From the NCBI RefSeq assembly GCF_018882285.1, contig NZ_JACVOT010000001.1:875916-939915 (forward strand): 64,000 nucleotides of DNA, written 5' to 3'. Positions 56,635 to 64,000 of this stretch are shown one piece after another; position 1 is the first letter of the stretch, and each line of letters starts with the position of its first letter. Origin of the DNA: Polynucleobacter sp. AM-26B4. Its GTDB lineage: Bacteria > Pseudomonadota > Gammaproteobacteria > Burkholderiales > Burkholderiaceae. The notes beneath the pieces were generated by a model. That model saw nothing but the letters and a program-made list of their open reading frames with translations. It had not been told where the DNA came from and searched no databases. The translations under genes and the position numbers were made by a program.

Positions 56635-58455
56635 ATGTGCGGGATTGTTGGTGCAGTTTCTAAAAAAAATGTCGTCAATATTTTGGTTGAAGGCCTGCGT
56701 CGACTTGAGTATCGTGGCTACGATTCCTGTGGCTTTGCTTTATTAAGCGGTCAAGAGTTGGTGCGCGCTCGCACCACTGCAAGGGTTGCTGATTTGGCTG
56801 ATCAAGGTCAGTCGATGTCGGGCAATGTTGGTATTGCACACACACGATGGGCAACGCACGGTAAACCAGACACTGTTAATGCTCACCCACATTTTTCCGG
56901 CGATTTAATTGGCTTGGTGCACAACGGCATCATTGAAAATTATGAAAGCTTGCGCGAAGAATTAAAGGCCGCGGGTTATGTGTTTGTTTCTCAAACAGAC
57001 ACCGAAGTAATTGCGCATTTGATTCATCAAACATACATCAAAATGCCTGCGCGAGATTTAGCAAAAGCTGTGCGTGCAGTTGTGCCAAAGTTACACGGGG
57101 CTTATGCCATCGCTGTGATTGCTAAAGACGCACCTGGCTTATTGGTGGGTGCAAGAGTAGGCTCACCATTGGTGGTGGCTTATGGTGATCAAGAAAATTT
57201 CTTAGCTTCAGACGCATTGGCCGTATCTGATCATGCGAGCATGATGGCGTATTTAGAAGAAGGTGACATTGCTGTTTTAACGACAGATCAAGTCATCATC
57301 ACTGATGTATCTGGCAAAGTTCAGGAGCGAATTAAAAAGCCTGTGCCAACCCAAAGTGCTGAGGTTGATTTGGGACCTTATCAACACTACATGCAAAAAG
57401 AAATTTTTGAGCAGCCAAGAGCTGTTGCAGACACTTTAGGTCACGCAGAGTCTGCCGATTTGAGTTTGTTCGCCGCTAAACAGGTTGATTGGAAAAATAT
57501 CGACAGTGTTTTGATTTTGGCGTGTGGCACCAGTTATTACGCAGCGAGCACTGCTAAATATTGGATTGAAGATGTCGCAGGCATTTCAACTCAAGTTGAA
57601 ATTGCCAGTGAATACAGGTATCGCAAAACAGTGCCAAACCCTCGTTCATTGGTTGTGGTGGTGTCTCAATCAGGAGAAACGGCTGACACGTTGGCAGCAT
57701 TAAGACATGCTCAATCCTTGGGTCATCAAGAGACTCTAGCGGTTTGCAATGTGGCAACCAGCGCCATGGTTAGAGAAACAAAGTATCAGTTCTTAACGCA
57801 TGCTGGAACAGAGATCGGTGTGGCTTCAACCAAAGCTTTCACAACCCAATTAGTTGGTTTGTATTTGTTGGCTTTAACGTTAGCGAAAAACAAAAACTGT
57901 TTAAGTGTTGAGCAAGAGCGCAATGCCTTCAATCACTTGCGTCATTTGCCTTCAGCGATTCATGCGGTGCTGGCCCTTGAGCCGCAAATCATTGCTTGGA
58001 GTGAAATTTTTGCTCAATGTGAAAACGCTTTATTTTTAGGGCGTGGTCTTCACTATCCAATCGCACTTGAGGGTGCGCTCAAGTTAAAAGAAATTTCTTA
58101 TATCCATGCAGAAGCTTATCCTGCTGGAGAGTTAAAGCATGGGCCATTGGCCTTGGTCACAGAGCAGATGCCTGTGGTCACAGTCGCACCCAATGATGCA
58201 TTGTTAGAAAAGCTCAAGTCGAATATGCAAGAGGTGAAAGCGCGTGGCGGAAAGTTATTTGTTTTTGCCGATAGCGATACACAAATCCGTGCTGAAGATG
58301 GCATACATGTGATTCGTATGCCTGAGCATTATGGTGATTTATCACCTATCTTGCATGTCATCCCACTTCAATTGCTGGCGTACCACACGGCATGCGCCAG
58401 AGGCACTGATGTTGACAAGCCTCGTAATCTTGCAAAATCGGTGACGGTGGAGTGA
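56635..58455 (+). CDS. glmS: Glutamine-fructose-6-phosphate aminotransferase
   Basis: Makes glucosamine-6-P, 606 residues. The start at 56635 gives MCGIVGAV with the catalytic Cys2 of the class II glutaminase. [11 protein letters not shown] and the two SIS domains ([33 protein letters not shown] and the C-terminal [12 protein letters not shown]) are standard. A frame starting at 56608 would hide Cys2 and is rejected. Its stop overlaps the PIN-domain gene (GTGA). Confidence 0.97.
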   Translation: MCGIVGAVSKKNVVNILVEGLRRLEYRGYDSCGFALLSGQELVRARTTARVADLADQGQSMSGNVGIAHTRWATHGKPDTVNAHPHFSGDLIGLVHNGIIENYESLREELKAAGYVFVSQTDTEVIAHLIHQTYIKMPARDLAKAVRAVVPKLHGAYAIAVIAKDAPGLLVGARVGSPLVVAYGDQENFLASDALAVSDHASMMAYLEEGDIAVLTTDQVIITDVSGKVQERIKKPVPTQSAEVDLGPYQHYMQKEIFEQPRAVADTLGHAESADLSLFAAKQVDWKNIDSVLILACGTSYYAASTAKYWIEDVAGISTQVEIASEYRYRKTVPNPRSLVVVVSQSGETADTLAALRHAQSLGHQETLAVCNVATSAMVRETKYQFLTHAGTEIGVASTKAFTTQLVGLYLLALTLAKNKNCLSVEQERNAFNHLRHLPSAIHAVLALEPQIIAWSEIFAQCENALFLGRGLHYPIALEGALKLKEISYIHAEAYPAGELKHGPLALVTEQMPVVTVAPNDALLEKLKSNMQEVKARGGKLFVFADSDTQIRAEDGIHVIRMPEHYGDLSPILHVIPLQLLAYHTACARGTDVDKPRNLAKSVTVE

Positions 58456-58880
58456 AGCCAACCGTTGTTTTAGATACCAATATTCTTTTGGATGTTTTGG
58501 TATTTGATGATGAGCGAGCCCATCCTTTAAGAGCAGCTCTTGATGCCAAACAATTAGACGCCGTTGCCACTGAAAAAACTTTTGCAGAGTTCCTGGATGT
58601 TATCGGACGTGATCAATTTTCTTTGAATAAAGATCAGCAAAAGCTCATCAGTGAGCAATGGAAAAATTGGGCAAGAATTGTTTCTGATGATGAGCTTTGC
58701 CCGGCACCATGGAAATGTAAAGATCGAGACGATCAAGTATTCATTAATTTAGCCTACAGTCTTAGACCATCCGCTTTGATCAGCAAAGACAAGCAAGTCT
58801 TAAAGATTGCTAAACGTGCCATTAAAGAAAAAGTCACGATTACATCTGATCATCTAATTTGCATGAGCCTCTCTGAATAA
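58452..58880 (+). CDS. PIN-domain protein, putative toxin-like RNase
   Basis: A PIN nuclease fold of 142 residues: [14 protein letters not shown] with the first acid, [20 protein letters not shown] and SKDKQVLKI with later acids. Similar proteins are listed as putative toxin-antitoxin PIN components. No antitoxin-like gene is next to it. Instead it starts on GTG overlapping the glmS stop, so it is probably expressed with glmS. The role is unknown. Confidence 0.78.
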   Translation: MKPTVVLDTNILLDVLVFDDERAHPLRAALDAKQLDAVATEKTFAEFLDVIGRDQFSLNKDQQKLISEQWKNWARIVSDDELCPAPWKCKDRDDQVFINLAYSLRPSALISKDKQVLKIAKRAIKEKVTITSDHLICMSLSE

Positions 58881-59072
58881 ATCCCTTAACTAAAGAATGG
58901 ATAAGCCAGGGATTTGAATCGGCTTGAACGGCTGATTTATCAAGCAATCTCTTGACCCTAGGGTAAACACCAGTCTGTTTAAGTATTACTTTTGGTGATT
59001 TTTCTTAATAATTCCTTACAATCGTAGTGTTGATTTGCTTCTTTTACGGCAACAACCATATAGGAGATATTT

Positions 59073-60056
59073 ATGAAGAAAAGTATTCGTCATGCCATGT
59101 TGGCAGTAGGTATTATTGCTGGCAGCCTTTCTGCTGGCGCACACGCAGCATTCCCAGCTGATAAGCCAGTAACTATGGTGGTTCCTTTCGCTGCTGGTGG
59201 TCCAACTGATAAAGTTGCTCGTGAAATCGCTCTAGCAATGAGCAAGACATTAAAGCAGCAGGTGATTGTTGATAACTCACCAGGCGCTGGCGGCACAATT
59301 GCTGCCAAGAAAGTAATGAATGCCCCTAAAGATGGTTATACCGTATTGATTCATCACATCGGTATGTCAACAGCTCCAGGTTTGTACAAAAACTTGGGCT
59401 ACGATCCAATGACAGATTTCGAGCATCTAGGTCAAGTGGCTGACGTGCCAATGATCATGGTTGCAAACAAAGATTTGCCAGCTAAAAACTTAACTGAGTT
59501 GCTTGCTTACATCAAAGCAAACGGAACTAAAGTTAACTATGCAAATGCTGGCATTGGTTCTGCTTCACACTTATGTGGATTGTTATTCATGAGCGCTATT
59601 CAGCAAGACATGACTACAGTGCCATACAAAGGAACAGCCCCTGCTTTGACAGATTTGATGGGTGGTCAAGTTCAGTTGATGTGTGATCAAACAACAAACT
59701 TGGCAGGCCAATTGAAAGCTGGTTCAGTGAAGTCTTACGGCGCAACAACAATGCAACGTATTGCTGCATTCAAAGATATTCCAACATTGCATGAGCAAGG
59801 CTTGAAGAACTTTGAAGTGAACGTTTGGCACGGTGTTTATGCGCCAAAGGGAACTCCTAAGGATGCAACTGACAAGATTTCTGCAGCTCTAAAGGCTGGC
59901 ATCAACGATGCTGGTTACAAAGCTAAGATGGCTGATTTAGGTGCAAACATTCCTAATGAAAAGAATGCAAGCCCTGCAGGTCACAAAGCTCATTTGAAAT
60001 CTCAAATTGATTTGTGGACACCAATCATCAAGAAGGCTGGGGTTTACGCAGATTAA
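59073..60056 (+). CDS. Bug/TctC-family periplasmic solute receptor
   Basis: A tripartite tricarboxylate transporter-type binding protein of 327 residues. A signal peptide ends AGAHAAFP. The mature part has PVTMVVPFAAGGPTDKVAREIA, VIVDNSPGAGGTIAAKKVMNAP, in parts, and GTPKDATDKI. No TctA/TctB membrane genes are adjacent, as is common for the large Bug family of Burkholderiales. The ligand is unknown. AGGAGA precedes the ATG. The 190-bp spacer before it holds an AAATCCCT/AGGGATTT inverted repeat (58879-58915) but no clear gene. Confidence 0.92.
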   Translation: MKKSIRHAMLAVGIIAGSLSAGAHAAFPADKPVTMVVPFAAGGPTDKVAREIALAMSKTLKQQVIVDNSPGAGGTIAAKKVMNAPKDGYTVLIHHIGMSTAPGLYKNLGYDPMTDFEHLGQVADVPMIMVANKDLPAKNLTELLAYIKANGTKVNYANAGIGSASHLCGLLFMSAIQQDMTTVPYKGTAPALTDLMGGQVQLMCDQTTNLAGQLKAGSVKSYGATTMQRIAAFKDIPTLHEQGLKNFEVNVWHGVYAPKGTPKDATDKISAALKAGINDAGYKAKMADLGANIPNEKNASPAGHKAHLKSQIDLWTPIIKKAGVYAD

Positions 60057-60089
60057 TTAGTTATTTAATTAAATAACTGCAGTAAAAGA

Positions 60090-60123
60090 TTGGCCCCATC
60101 TACCTTTTGGTAGGTGGGGCCAA
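60090..60123. terminator. Long hairpin between the Bug receptor and DUF1289 genes
   Basis: A 15-bp stem with one wobble and a TTTT loop (TTGGCCCCATCTACC against its complement). It has A/T-rich flanks but only a short T run, so it is probably a bidirectional terminator for the two convergent genes. Confidence 0.75.
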
Positions 60124-60156
60124 ATTGTTTCTGCATCATTATTTATAGATTGATAT

Positions 60157-60351
60157 TTATTTAGTCTTTAAGCTTGAGCGCTCTTCAAGAAGTTGCCAAA
60201 CGGATTCTTTTTCTTCTTGATCAAGACTTGACCACAGAGCAATTTCATCAAGGGTTCGATGGCATCCTAAGCAATAGCGATCCTCATCATCCATGGTGCA
60301 CAAGTTGATACAAGGCGACTCAGGGCGCTTAATGGATTCCGACTTATTCAC
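60157..60351 (-). CDS. DUF1289 small cysteine-rich protein
   Basis: A protein of 64 residues with four cysteines in SPCINLCTMDDEDRYCLGCHRT, the DUF1289 signature, probably a metal-binding module. The function is unknown. The GTG start overlaps the end of the carbonic anhydrase gene by 8 nt, so the two are translated from one mRNA. Confidence 0.85.
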   Translation of the reverse strand: MNKSESIKRPESPCINLCTMDDEDRYCLGCHRTLDEIALWSSLDQEEKESVWQLLEERSSLKTK

Positions 60352-61018
60352 TTTTGGGATAATTTTTTTCTAAGATGGTTTGGTAGCGGGCGTTCAACTC
60401 ATTGGCATTTTTGATGCTGATGCCAAGATCTCGTACCTGTCCATCTTTTAAATCATAGATCCAGCCGTGCACAGTGACTTCCTGATTTCTGGCCCAGGCA
60501 TCTTGAACACTCGTGGTTTGGCAAACGTTCATTACTTGCTCAATCACATTCAATTCACATAACTTGTCAAATTGATCTGATTCTCTTAAAACTTGCCCCA
60601 AATATTTTCCGTGCTTATCTTGAACATCCTGAACGTGTCTGATCCAATTATCAGCTAAGCCAATCCTGGTTTTTGTCTGTGCAGCTTTCACACCTGAGCA
60701 ACCATAGTGTCCAACCACAATGATGTGTTTCACCTTGATTTGATCAACAGCAAATTGAATGACTGAAAGTGCGTTGAGATCCGTATGAACCACCACGTTG
60801 GCAATGTTGCGATGAACGAACACTTCACCCGGAGCAAGGCCTGTGATTTGGTTGGCAGGAACGCGAGAGTCGGAACAGCCAATCCATAAATATTCAGGCG
60901 CTTGTTGATGCACAAGTCTGCTAAAGTAATCAGGATCGCTTTTGGTAACTGAGTCAACCCACTCTTTATTGTTCTCAAGAAGCTTGCTAAGAATATAAGG
61001 ATTGTTGGATGTAATCAT
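60344..61018 (-). CDS. can: Beta-class carbonic anhydrase
   Basis: Interconverts CO2 and bicarbonate, 224 residues. The zinc ligands are Cys48 (in GCSDSR, with Asp50 and Arg52), His104 and Cys107 (in VGHYGCSGV). The protein ends in a helical tail typical of the Can type. It is divergent from the MBL gene across about 106 bp and leads the DUF1289 gene. Confidence 0.95.
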   Translation of the reverse strand: MITSNNPYILSKLLENNKEWVDSVTKSDPDYFSRLVHQQAPEYLWIGCSDSRVPANQITGLAPGEVFVHRNIANVVVHTDLNALSVIQFAVDQIKVKHIIVVGHYGCSGVKAAQTKTRIGLADNWIRHVQDVQDKHGKYLGQVLRESDQFDKLCELNVIEQVMNVCQTTSVQDAWARNQEVTVHGWIYDLKDGQVRDLGISIKNANELNARYQTILEKNYPKSE

Positions 61019-61124
61019 GGGCTTAATTTTCGGTGTTAATTGAACATCATGATGTGTCGCGGATGTTGATAGATGAATATTACAGGTAGTTGATAAGAGT
61101 GTTTTAAAAAACTTATAAATTGGT

Positions 61125-62183
61125 ATGAAAAAAATTATTTATCCATTTGATGATCAGATGCCTAAGACCGGGGCAACCCAGGATATTCATGCTGGTTTGA
61201 AGTGGGTGCGCATGCCCCTGCCTTTTGCTTTGGATCATATTAATTTATGGTTGATCAGAGATTGCTTCGAGGGGAGAGATGGTTGGACTTTGGTAGATTG
61301 CGGTGTATCTAATCAGGCCACCAAAGAAGCTTGGCTAAATATTTTTGAGGCCGAGCTAGAAAATTTACCCATCGTGAGAATCATTGTGACTCACATGCAC
61401 CCTGACCACATTGGTTTGGCTTCTTGGTTATCTGAAAAGTGGCCTGCTCCCTTATGGATGACGATGACGGATTATGTTTTGGCAAAATGGTTGTCTGATC
61501 CAAGGGGTTCAGAAGTTGGATCGGTTGCCGGTGGCGGTGGGGCCGCTGATCATTTTGCGCGTCATGGACTGGCTAATGAAGAAGATTTGATAAAGATTCG
61601 GGCCAGAGCAAATTATTTCAGCAACATGGTTCCTTCAGTGCCACCAAGATTCAGAAGAATCATGGATCAAGAGTTGATTCAAATTGGGGGGCAGAATTGG
61701 CAAGTATTGGTTGGTTATGGACATGCGCCAGAGCATGCATGTTTATGGTGCGATGAAACGCAAACTTTGATTTCTGGGGACATGGTTTTGCCGCGCATTT
61801 CAACTAACGTCAGCGTTTTTGATACAGAGCCTGATGCAGATCCATTGGGTCTTTATTTGGATTCACTGACTTCTTTAAAGCAATTACCAGAGGATGCTTT
61901 GGTTTTGCCCTCTCACGGAAAGCCTTTTAAGGGGCTGCATGTGCGCATTGAACAGCTTCATGACCATCATCGAGATCGATTGGCTGACACTCTGGAGGCC
62001 TGCAAGAGTAGCCCTCAAAGTGCCAGGGATTTAGTCCCGGTTTTATTCAAGCGGGAGTTAGATCTGCACCAATTAACCTTTGCGATGGGCGAGGCCATCG
62101 CCCACCTTAATCACCTTTGGCGCGGCGGGTACTTGTTGCGCGAGGTTTGCTCTGACGGGGTTTTGAGGTTTTCTTGCCGGTAA
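61125..62183 (+). CDS. MBL-fold metallo-hydrolase with C-terminal winged helix
   Basis: A metallo-beta-lactamase-fold protein of 352 residues. The dinuclear metal motif is THMHPDHIG (His90, His92, Asp94, His95), later ligands are in GYGHAPEHACLW and ISGDMVLPRIS, and LPSHGKPF follows. A C-terminal helical domain with LHQLTFAMGEAIAHLNHLWRGG, in parts, resembles the BLACT winged helix. The substrate is unknown. Its last 77 nt overlap phaM on the other strand. Confidence 0.88.
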   Translation: MKKIIYPFDDQMPKTGATQDIHAGLKWVRMPLPFALDHINLWLIRDCFEGRDGWTLVDCGVSNQATKEAWLNIFEAELENLPIVRIIVTHMHPDHIGLASWLSEKWPAPLWMTMTDYVLAKWLSDPRGSEVGSVAGGGGAADHFARHGLANEEDLIKIRARANYFSNMVPSVPPRFRRIMDQELIQIGGQNWQVLVGYGHAPEHACLWCDETQTLISGDMVLPRISTNVSVFDTEPDADPLGLYLDSLTSLKQLPEDALVLPSHGKPFKGLHVRIEQLHDHHRDRLADTLEACKSSPQSARDLVPVLFKRELDLHQLTFAMGEAIAHLNHLWRGGYLLREVCSDGVLRFSCR

Positions 62184-62568
62184 AGCTGCCTGAAGCCATT
62201 TCGGTGGCCATATCAGAAGCTGCCTGAGTGGCTTGGCTGGCAGCCTTTTGGGCTGCTTTGGTGGCTTCAGCCAATGCTTCTGGGGTCATTGCAGCACTAA
62301 AGCTCTTTAAGGCCGCCAAGGTGGCTCTTTGTACTTCCAGGCCCTGAATAGTGCTGCGCAAGACGTTCATATTGAGTTGGAGCCAGTTTTCAACGCTTTT
62401 GAGGTCTTGAATCCGCTTATCAAGTTCCTCAATATCCAAGGTAGGCATACCGGCGCCGCCCCCAATCCCAGCGCCAAAGCCTGACATATCGCCGGGGGTG
62501 GGCGAATTGCCCCACATGGTTTTGAACATTTCTAGACTTTGATTGAAATCTGGCATCGCTGCAAACAT
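62107..62568 (-). CDS. phaM: PhaM-type polyhydroxyalkanoate granule protein
   Basis: A protein of 153 residues. The conserved part is FKTMWGNSP and DIEELDKRIQDLKSVENWL followed by LNMNVLRSTIQGLEVQRATLA. An Ala/Thr-rich middle and a strongly basic C-terminal tail (GKKTSKPRQSKPRATSTRR) follow. PhaM in Cupriavidus links PHA granules to DNA and activates the synthase (family knowledge), which suggests PHB storage. ATG 62568 follows GGGGG; a TTG at 62580 is less likely. The basic tail overlaps the MBL gene. Confidence 0.85.
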   Translation of the reverse strand: MFAAMPDFNQSLEMFKTMWGNSPTPGDMSGFGAGIGGGAGMPTLDIEELDKRIQDLKSVENWLQLNMNVLRSTIQGLEVQRATLAALKSFSAAMTPEALAEATKAAQKAASQATQAASDMATEMASGSFTGKKTSKPRQSKPRATSTRRAKGD

Positions 62569-62645
62569 TGTGACCCCCAAATAAAAAAGTTAATGTAATC
62601 AGATAAATATACGTAATACCGATAAAATATAGGTTTAATCAATTT

Positions 62646-62663
62646 GTCGCAATCATTTGCGAC
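62646..62663 (+). promoter_or_regulatory. Perfect inverted repeat in the metH leader
   Basis: GTCGCAA-TCAT-TTGCGAC is a perfect 7-bp inverted repeat with a 4-nt loop, 18 nt before the metH ATG. It could be an operator or an RNA hairpin just ahead of the weak GAG ribosome site. No T run follows. Confidence 0.55.
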
Positions 62664-62681
62664 CAAATAAGAGTTTTACTT

Positions 62682-63719
62682 ATGCTTTATACCCGCGGCG
62701 CAGACTTGCCTCAATTATTAAAAGACCGTATTTTGGTCTTGGATGGTGCAATGGGCACCATGATTCAGCAACGTAAATTAAATGAGCAGCAATACCGTGG
62801 TTTGCCAGAGTTAACTCGTTTTGAAAATCATGCGATTGATTTAAAGGGCAATAACGAGTTACTCAATATCACCCATCCTGAAATCATTTTGGATATCCAC
62901 CGTCAATATTTGGCGGCCGGTGCAGATTTGATTGAAACAAATACGTTTGGCGCAACAACGATTGCGCAAGACGATTACAAAATGCCAGAGTTGGCCAGAG
63001 AAATGAATTTGGCTGCAGCAAAATTAGCCAAACAGGCTTGCAATGAATTTTCAACACCAGACAAACCAAGATTTGTTGCTGGTGCAGTAGGACCAACACC
63101 AAAGACGGCCAGCATTTCTCCGGACGTGAATGACCCGGCTGTTAGAAACGTGACATTTGAACAATTACGTCAAGCATACAAAGAGCAGGTTGAAGCTTTG
63201 TATGAGGGTGGCGCGGATGTGTTTTTAGTTGAAACAATTTTTGATACGCTCAATGCAAAAGCTGCTTTATTTGCGATTGATGAGTTTTTTGAGGAGCAGC
63301 AAGTTCGATTGCCAATCATGATTTCTGGAACGGTGACAGATGCATCAGGACGCATTTTGTCTGGTCAAACAGTTGAGGCGTTTTGGAATAGTTTGCGTCA
63401 TGCCAAGCCTTTGACGTTTGGCCTTAATTGCGCTTTGGGTGCAACACTGATGCGCCCATACATTGCTGAGTTGGCAAAGGTATGTGATGTCGCTGTTTCT
63501 TGTTATCCAAATGCAGGTCTGCCTAATCCAATGAGTGATACTGGCTTTGATGAAACACCAGAAATGACATCTAGATTGTTGGATGAATTCTCAAAAGATG
63601 GTTTGGTGAATTTGGTGGGTGGCTGCTGCGGAACAACGCCGGCGCACATCAAGGCAATCGCAGATGCTGTTGCAAAGAGACCAAGTCGTCGCTGGAATGC
63701 TTATAAGGAGTCTGTGTGA
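62682..63719 (+). CDS. metH: Methionine synthase, homocysteine-binding part (split MetH)
   Basis: The N-terminal homocysteine S-methyltransferase domain of cobalamin-dependent methionine synthase, here as a separate 345-residue protein. [37 protein letters not shown] and the zinc cysteines in [14 protein letters not shown] are visible. The stop overlaps the start of the second part by one base (TGATG), so both are co-translated. A split MetH occurs in Burkholderiaceae. Confidence 0.92.
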   Translation: MLYTRGADLPQLLKDRILVLDGAMGTMIQQRKLNEQQYRGLPELTRFENHAIDLKGNNELLNITHPEIILDIHRQYLAAGADLIETNTFGATTIAQDDYKMPELAREMNLAAAKLAKQACNEFSTPDKPRFVAGAVGPTPKTASISPDVNDPAVRNVTFEQLRQAYKEQVEALYEGGADVFLVETIFDTLNAKAALFAIDEFFEEQQVRLPIMISGTVTDASGRILSGQTVEAFWNSLRHAKPLTFGLNCALGATLMRPYIAELAKVCDVAVSCYPNAGLPNPMSDTGFDETPEMTSRLLDEFSKDGLVNLVGGCCGTTPAHIKAIADAVAKRPSRRWNAYKESV

Positions 63720-64000
63720 TGTCAGCAACAAAACAGATCCCTCCAATGAAGTTGTCTGGTTTAGAGCCATGCAACATCAGCCCACACGTGGGCTTTGTGA
63801 ACGTTGGTGAGAGAACCAACGTCACAGGTTCAAAAGCATTTGCACGAATGATTTTGAATGAGCAATACGATGAAGCTTTATCGGTCGCAAGGCAGCAGGT
63901 TGAAAACGGTGCACAGATCATCGACATCAACATGGACGAGGCAATGCTCGATTCAAAAGCAGCGATGGTGCGCTTTTTGAATTTGATTGCTTCAGAGCCA
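63719..64000 (+). CDS. metH: Methionine synthase, pterin/cobalamin part (3' end outside window)
   Basis: The frame from ATG 63719 is open to the right edge (94 codons). [14 protein letters not shown] and the [16 protein letters not shown] segment belong to the methyl-THF-binding domain of MetH. The cobalamin and activation domains would follow beyond the window. It is joined to the homocysteine part by a TGATG overlap. Confidence 0.9.
   Translation, partial: MSATKQIPPMKLSGLEPCNISPHVGFVNVGERTNVTGSKAFARMILNEQYDEALSVARQQVENGAQIIDINMDEAMLDSKAAMVRFLNLIASEP

Noticed and set aside
58879-58915. AAATCCCT/AGGGATTT inverted repeat after the PIN gene as a terminator
   Set aside because: The loop of 21 nt is long and no T run follows.

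Overview
The window looks like a chromosomal segment of a freshwater betaproteobacterium of the Burkholderiaceae, closest in style to Polynucleobacter. This is inferred from an AT-leaning, very compact genome, the DUF4390-ntrY-ntrX cluster, DUF484-xerC, a PhaM granule protein, a Bug-type solute receptor, a split methionine synthase, a single-cysteine DksA and an S-adenosylhomocysteine (SAH) riboswitch before ahcY. No database search was possible, so the taxonomic placement is inference. Almost everything is housekeeping. I see no prophage, insertion sequence or CRISPR array.

Layout. 1-4.3 kb: the 3' part of mnmC runs convergently into topB, and a short dprA follows. 4.3-12.4 kb: def-fmt, htpX, rsmB, a DUF4390 protein, the NtrY/NtrX two-component pair and an orphan ModA-like binding protein. 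12.4-14.5 kb: tRNA-Phe, then a small MarR/MFS cassette framed by two near-identical terminator repeats, the most accessory-looking part. 14.5-20.2 kb: small metabolic and stress genes (cupins, TRIC channel, pirin, GNAT, ketopantoate reductase, glutathione transferase, membrane proteins), including a 56-codon hemP. 20.3-26.3 kb: HU, then the cell-shape operon mreB-mreC-mreD-mrdA-rodA on the minus strand. 26.4-34.1 kb: gatCAB, DUF484-xerC-rlmI, a His-rich CobW GTPase and dksA. 34.2-42.7 kb: argB, a HAD phosphatase, slmA, metX-metW, ampG, an M48 lipoprotein peptidase, divergent xth/pyrE and dapF.

42.7-46.5 kb is the most interesting regulatory stretch. metK has a roughly 110-nt leader with mutually exclusive helices, a possible pseudoknot and an anti-Shine-Dalgarno helix. 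A SAH riboswitch whose last helix overlaps a terminator then controls ahcY-metF. With metX-metW upstream and the split metH at the right edge, the window holds most of the methionine/SAM cycle.

46.5-64 kb: 5-formyl-THF cyclo-ligase, slt, an NDUFA9-like protein, cca, midA, a FolM-like reductase with folB, ttcA, a DUF6279 lipoprotein, glmU-glmS, a PIN-domain protein, a Bug receptor, beta-carbonic anhydrase with a DUF1289 protein, an MBL hydrolase, phaM and metH. Genes are packed with 1-4 nt overlaps, convergent 3' overlaps up to 145 nt and head-to-head starts only 7-13 nt apart. No gene-free stretch exceeds 300 bases; the notable spacers are described as separate sites.
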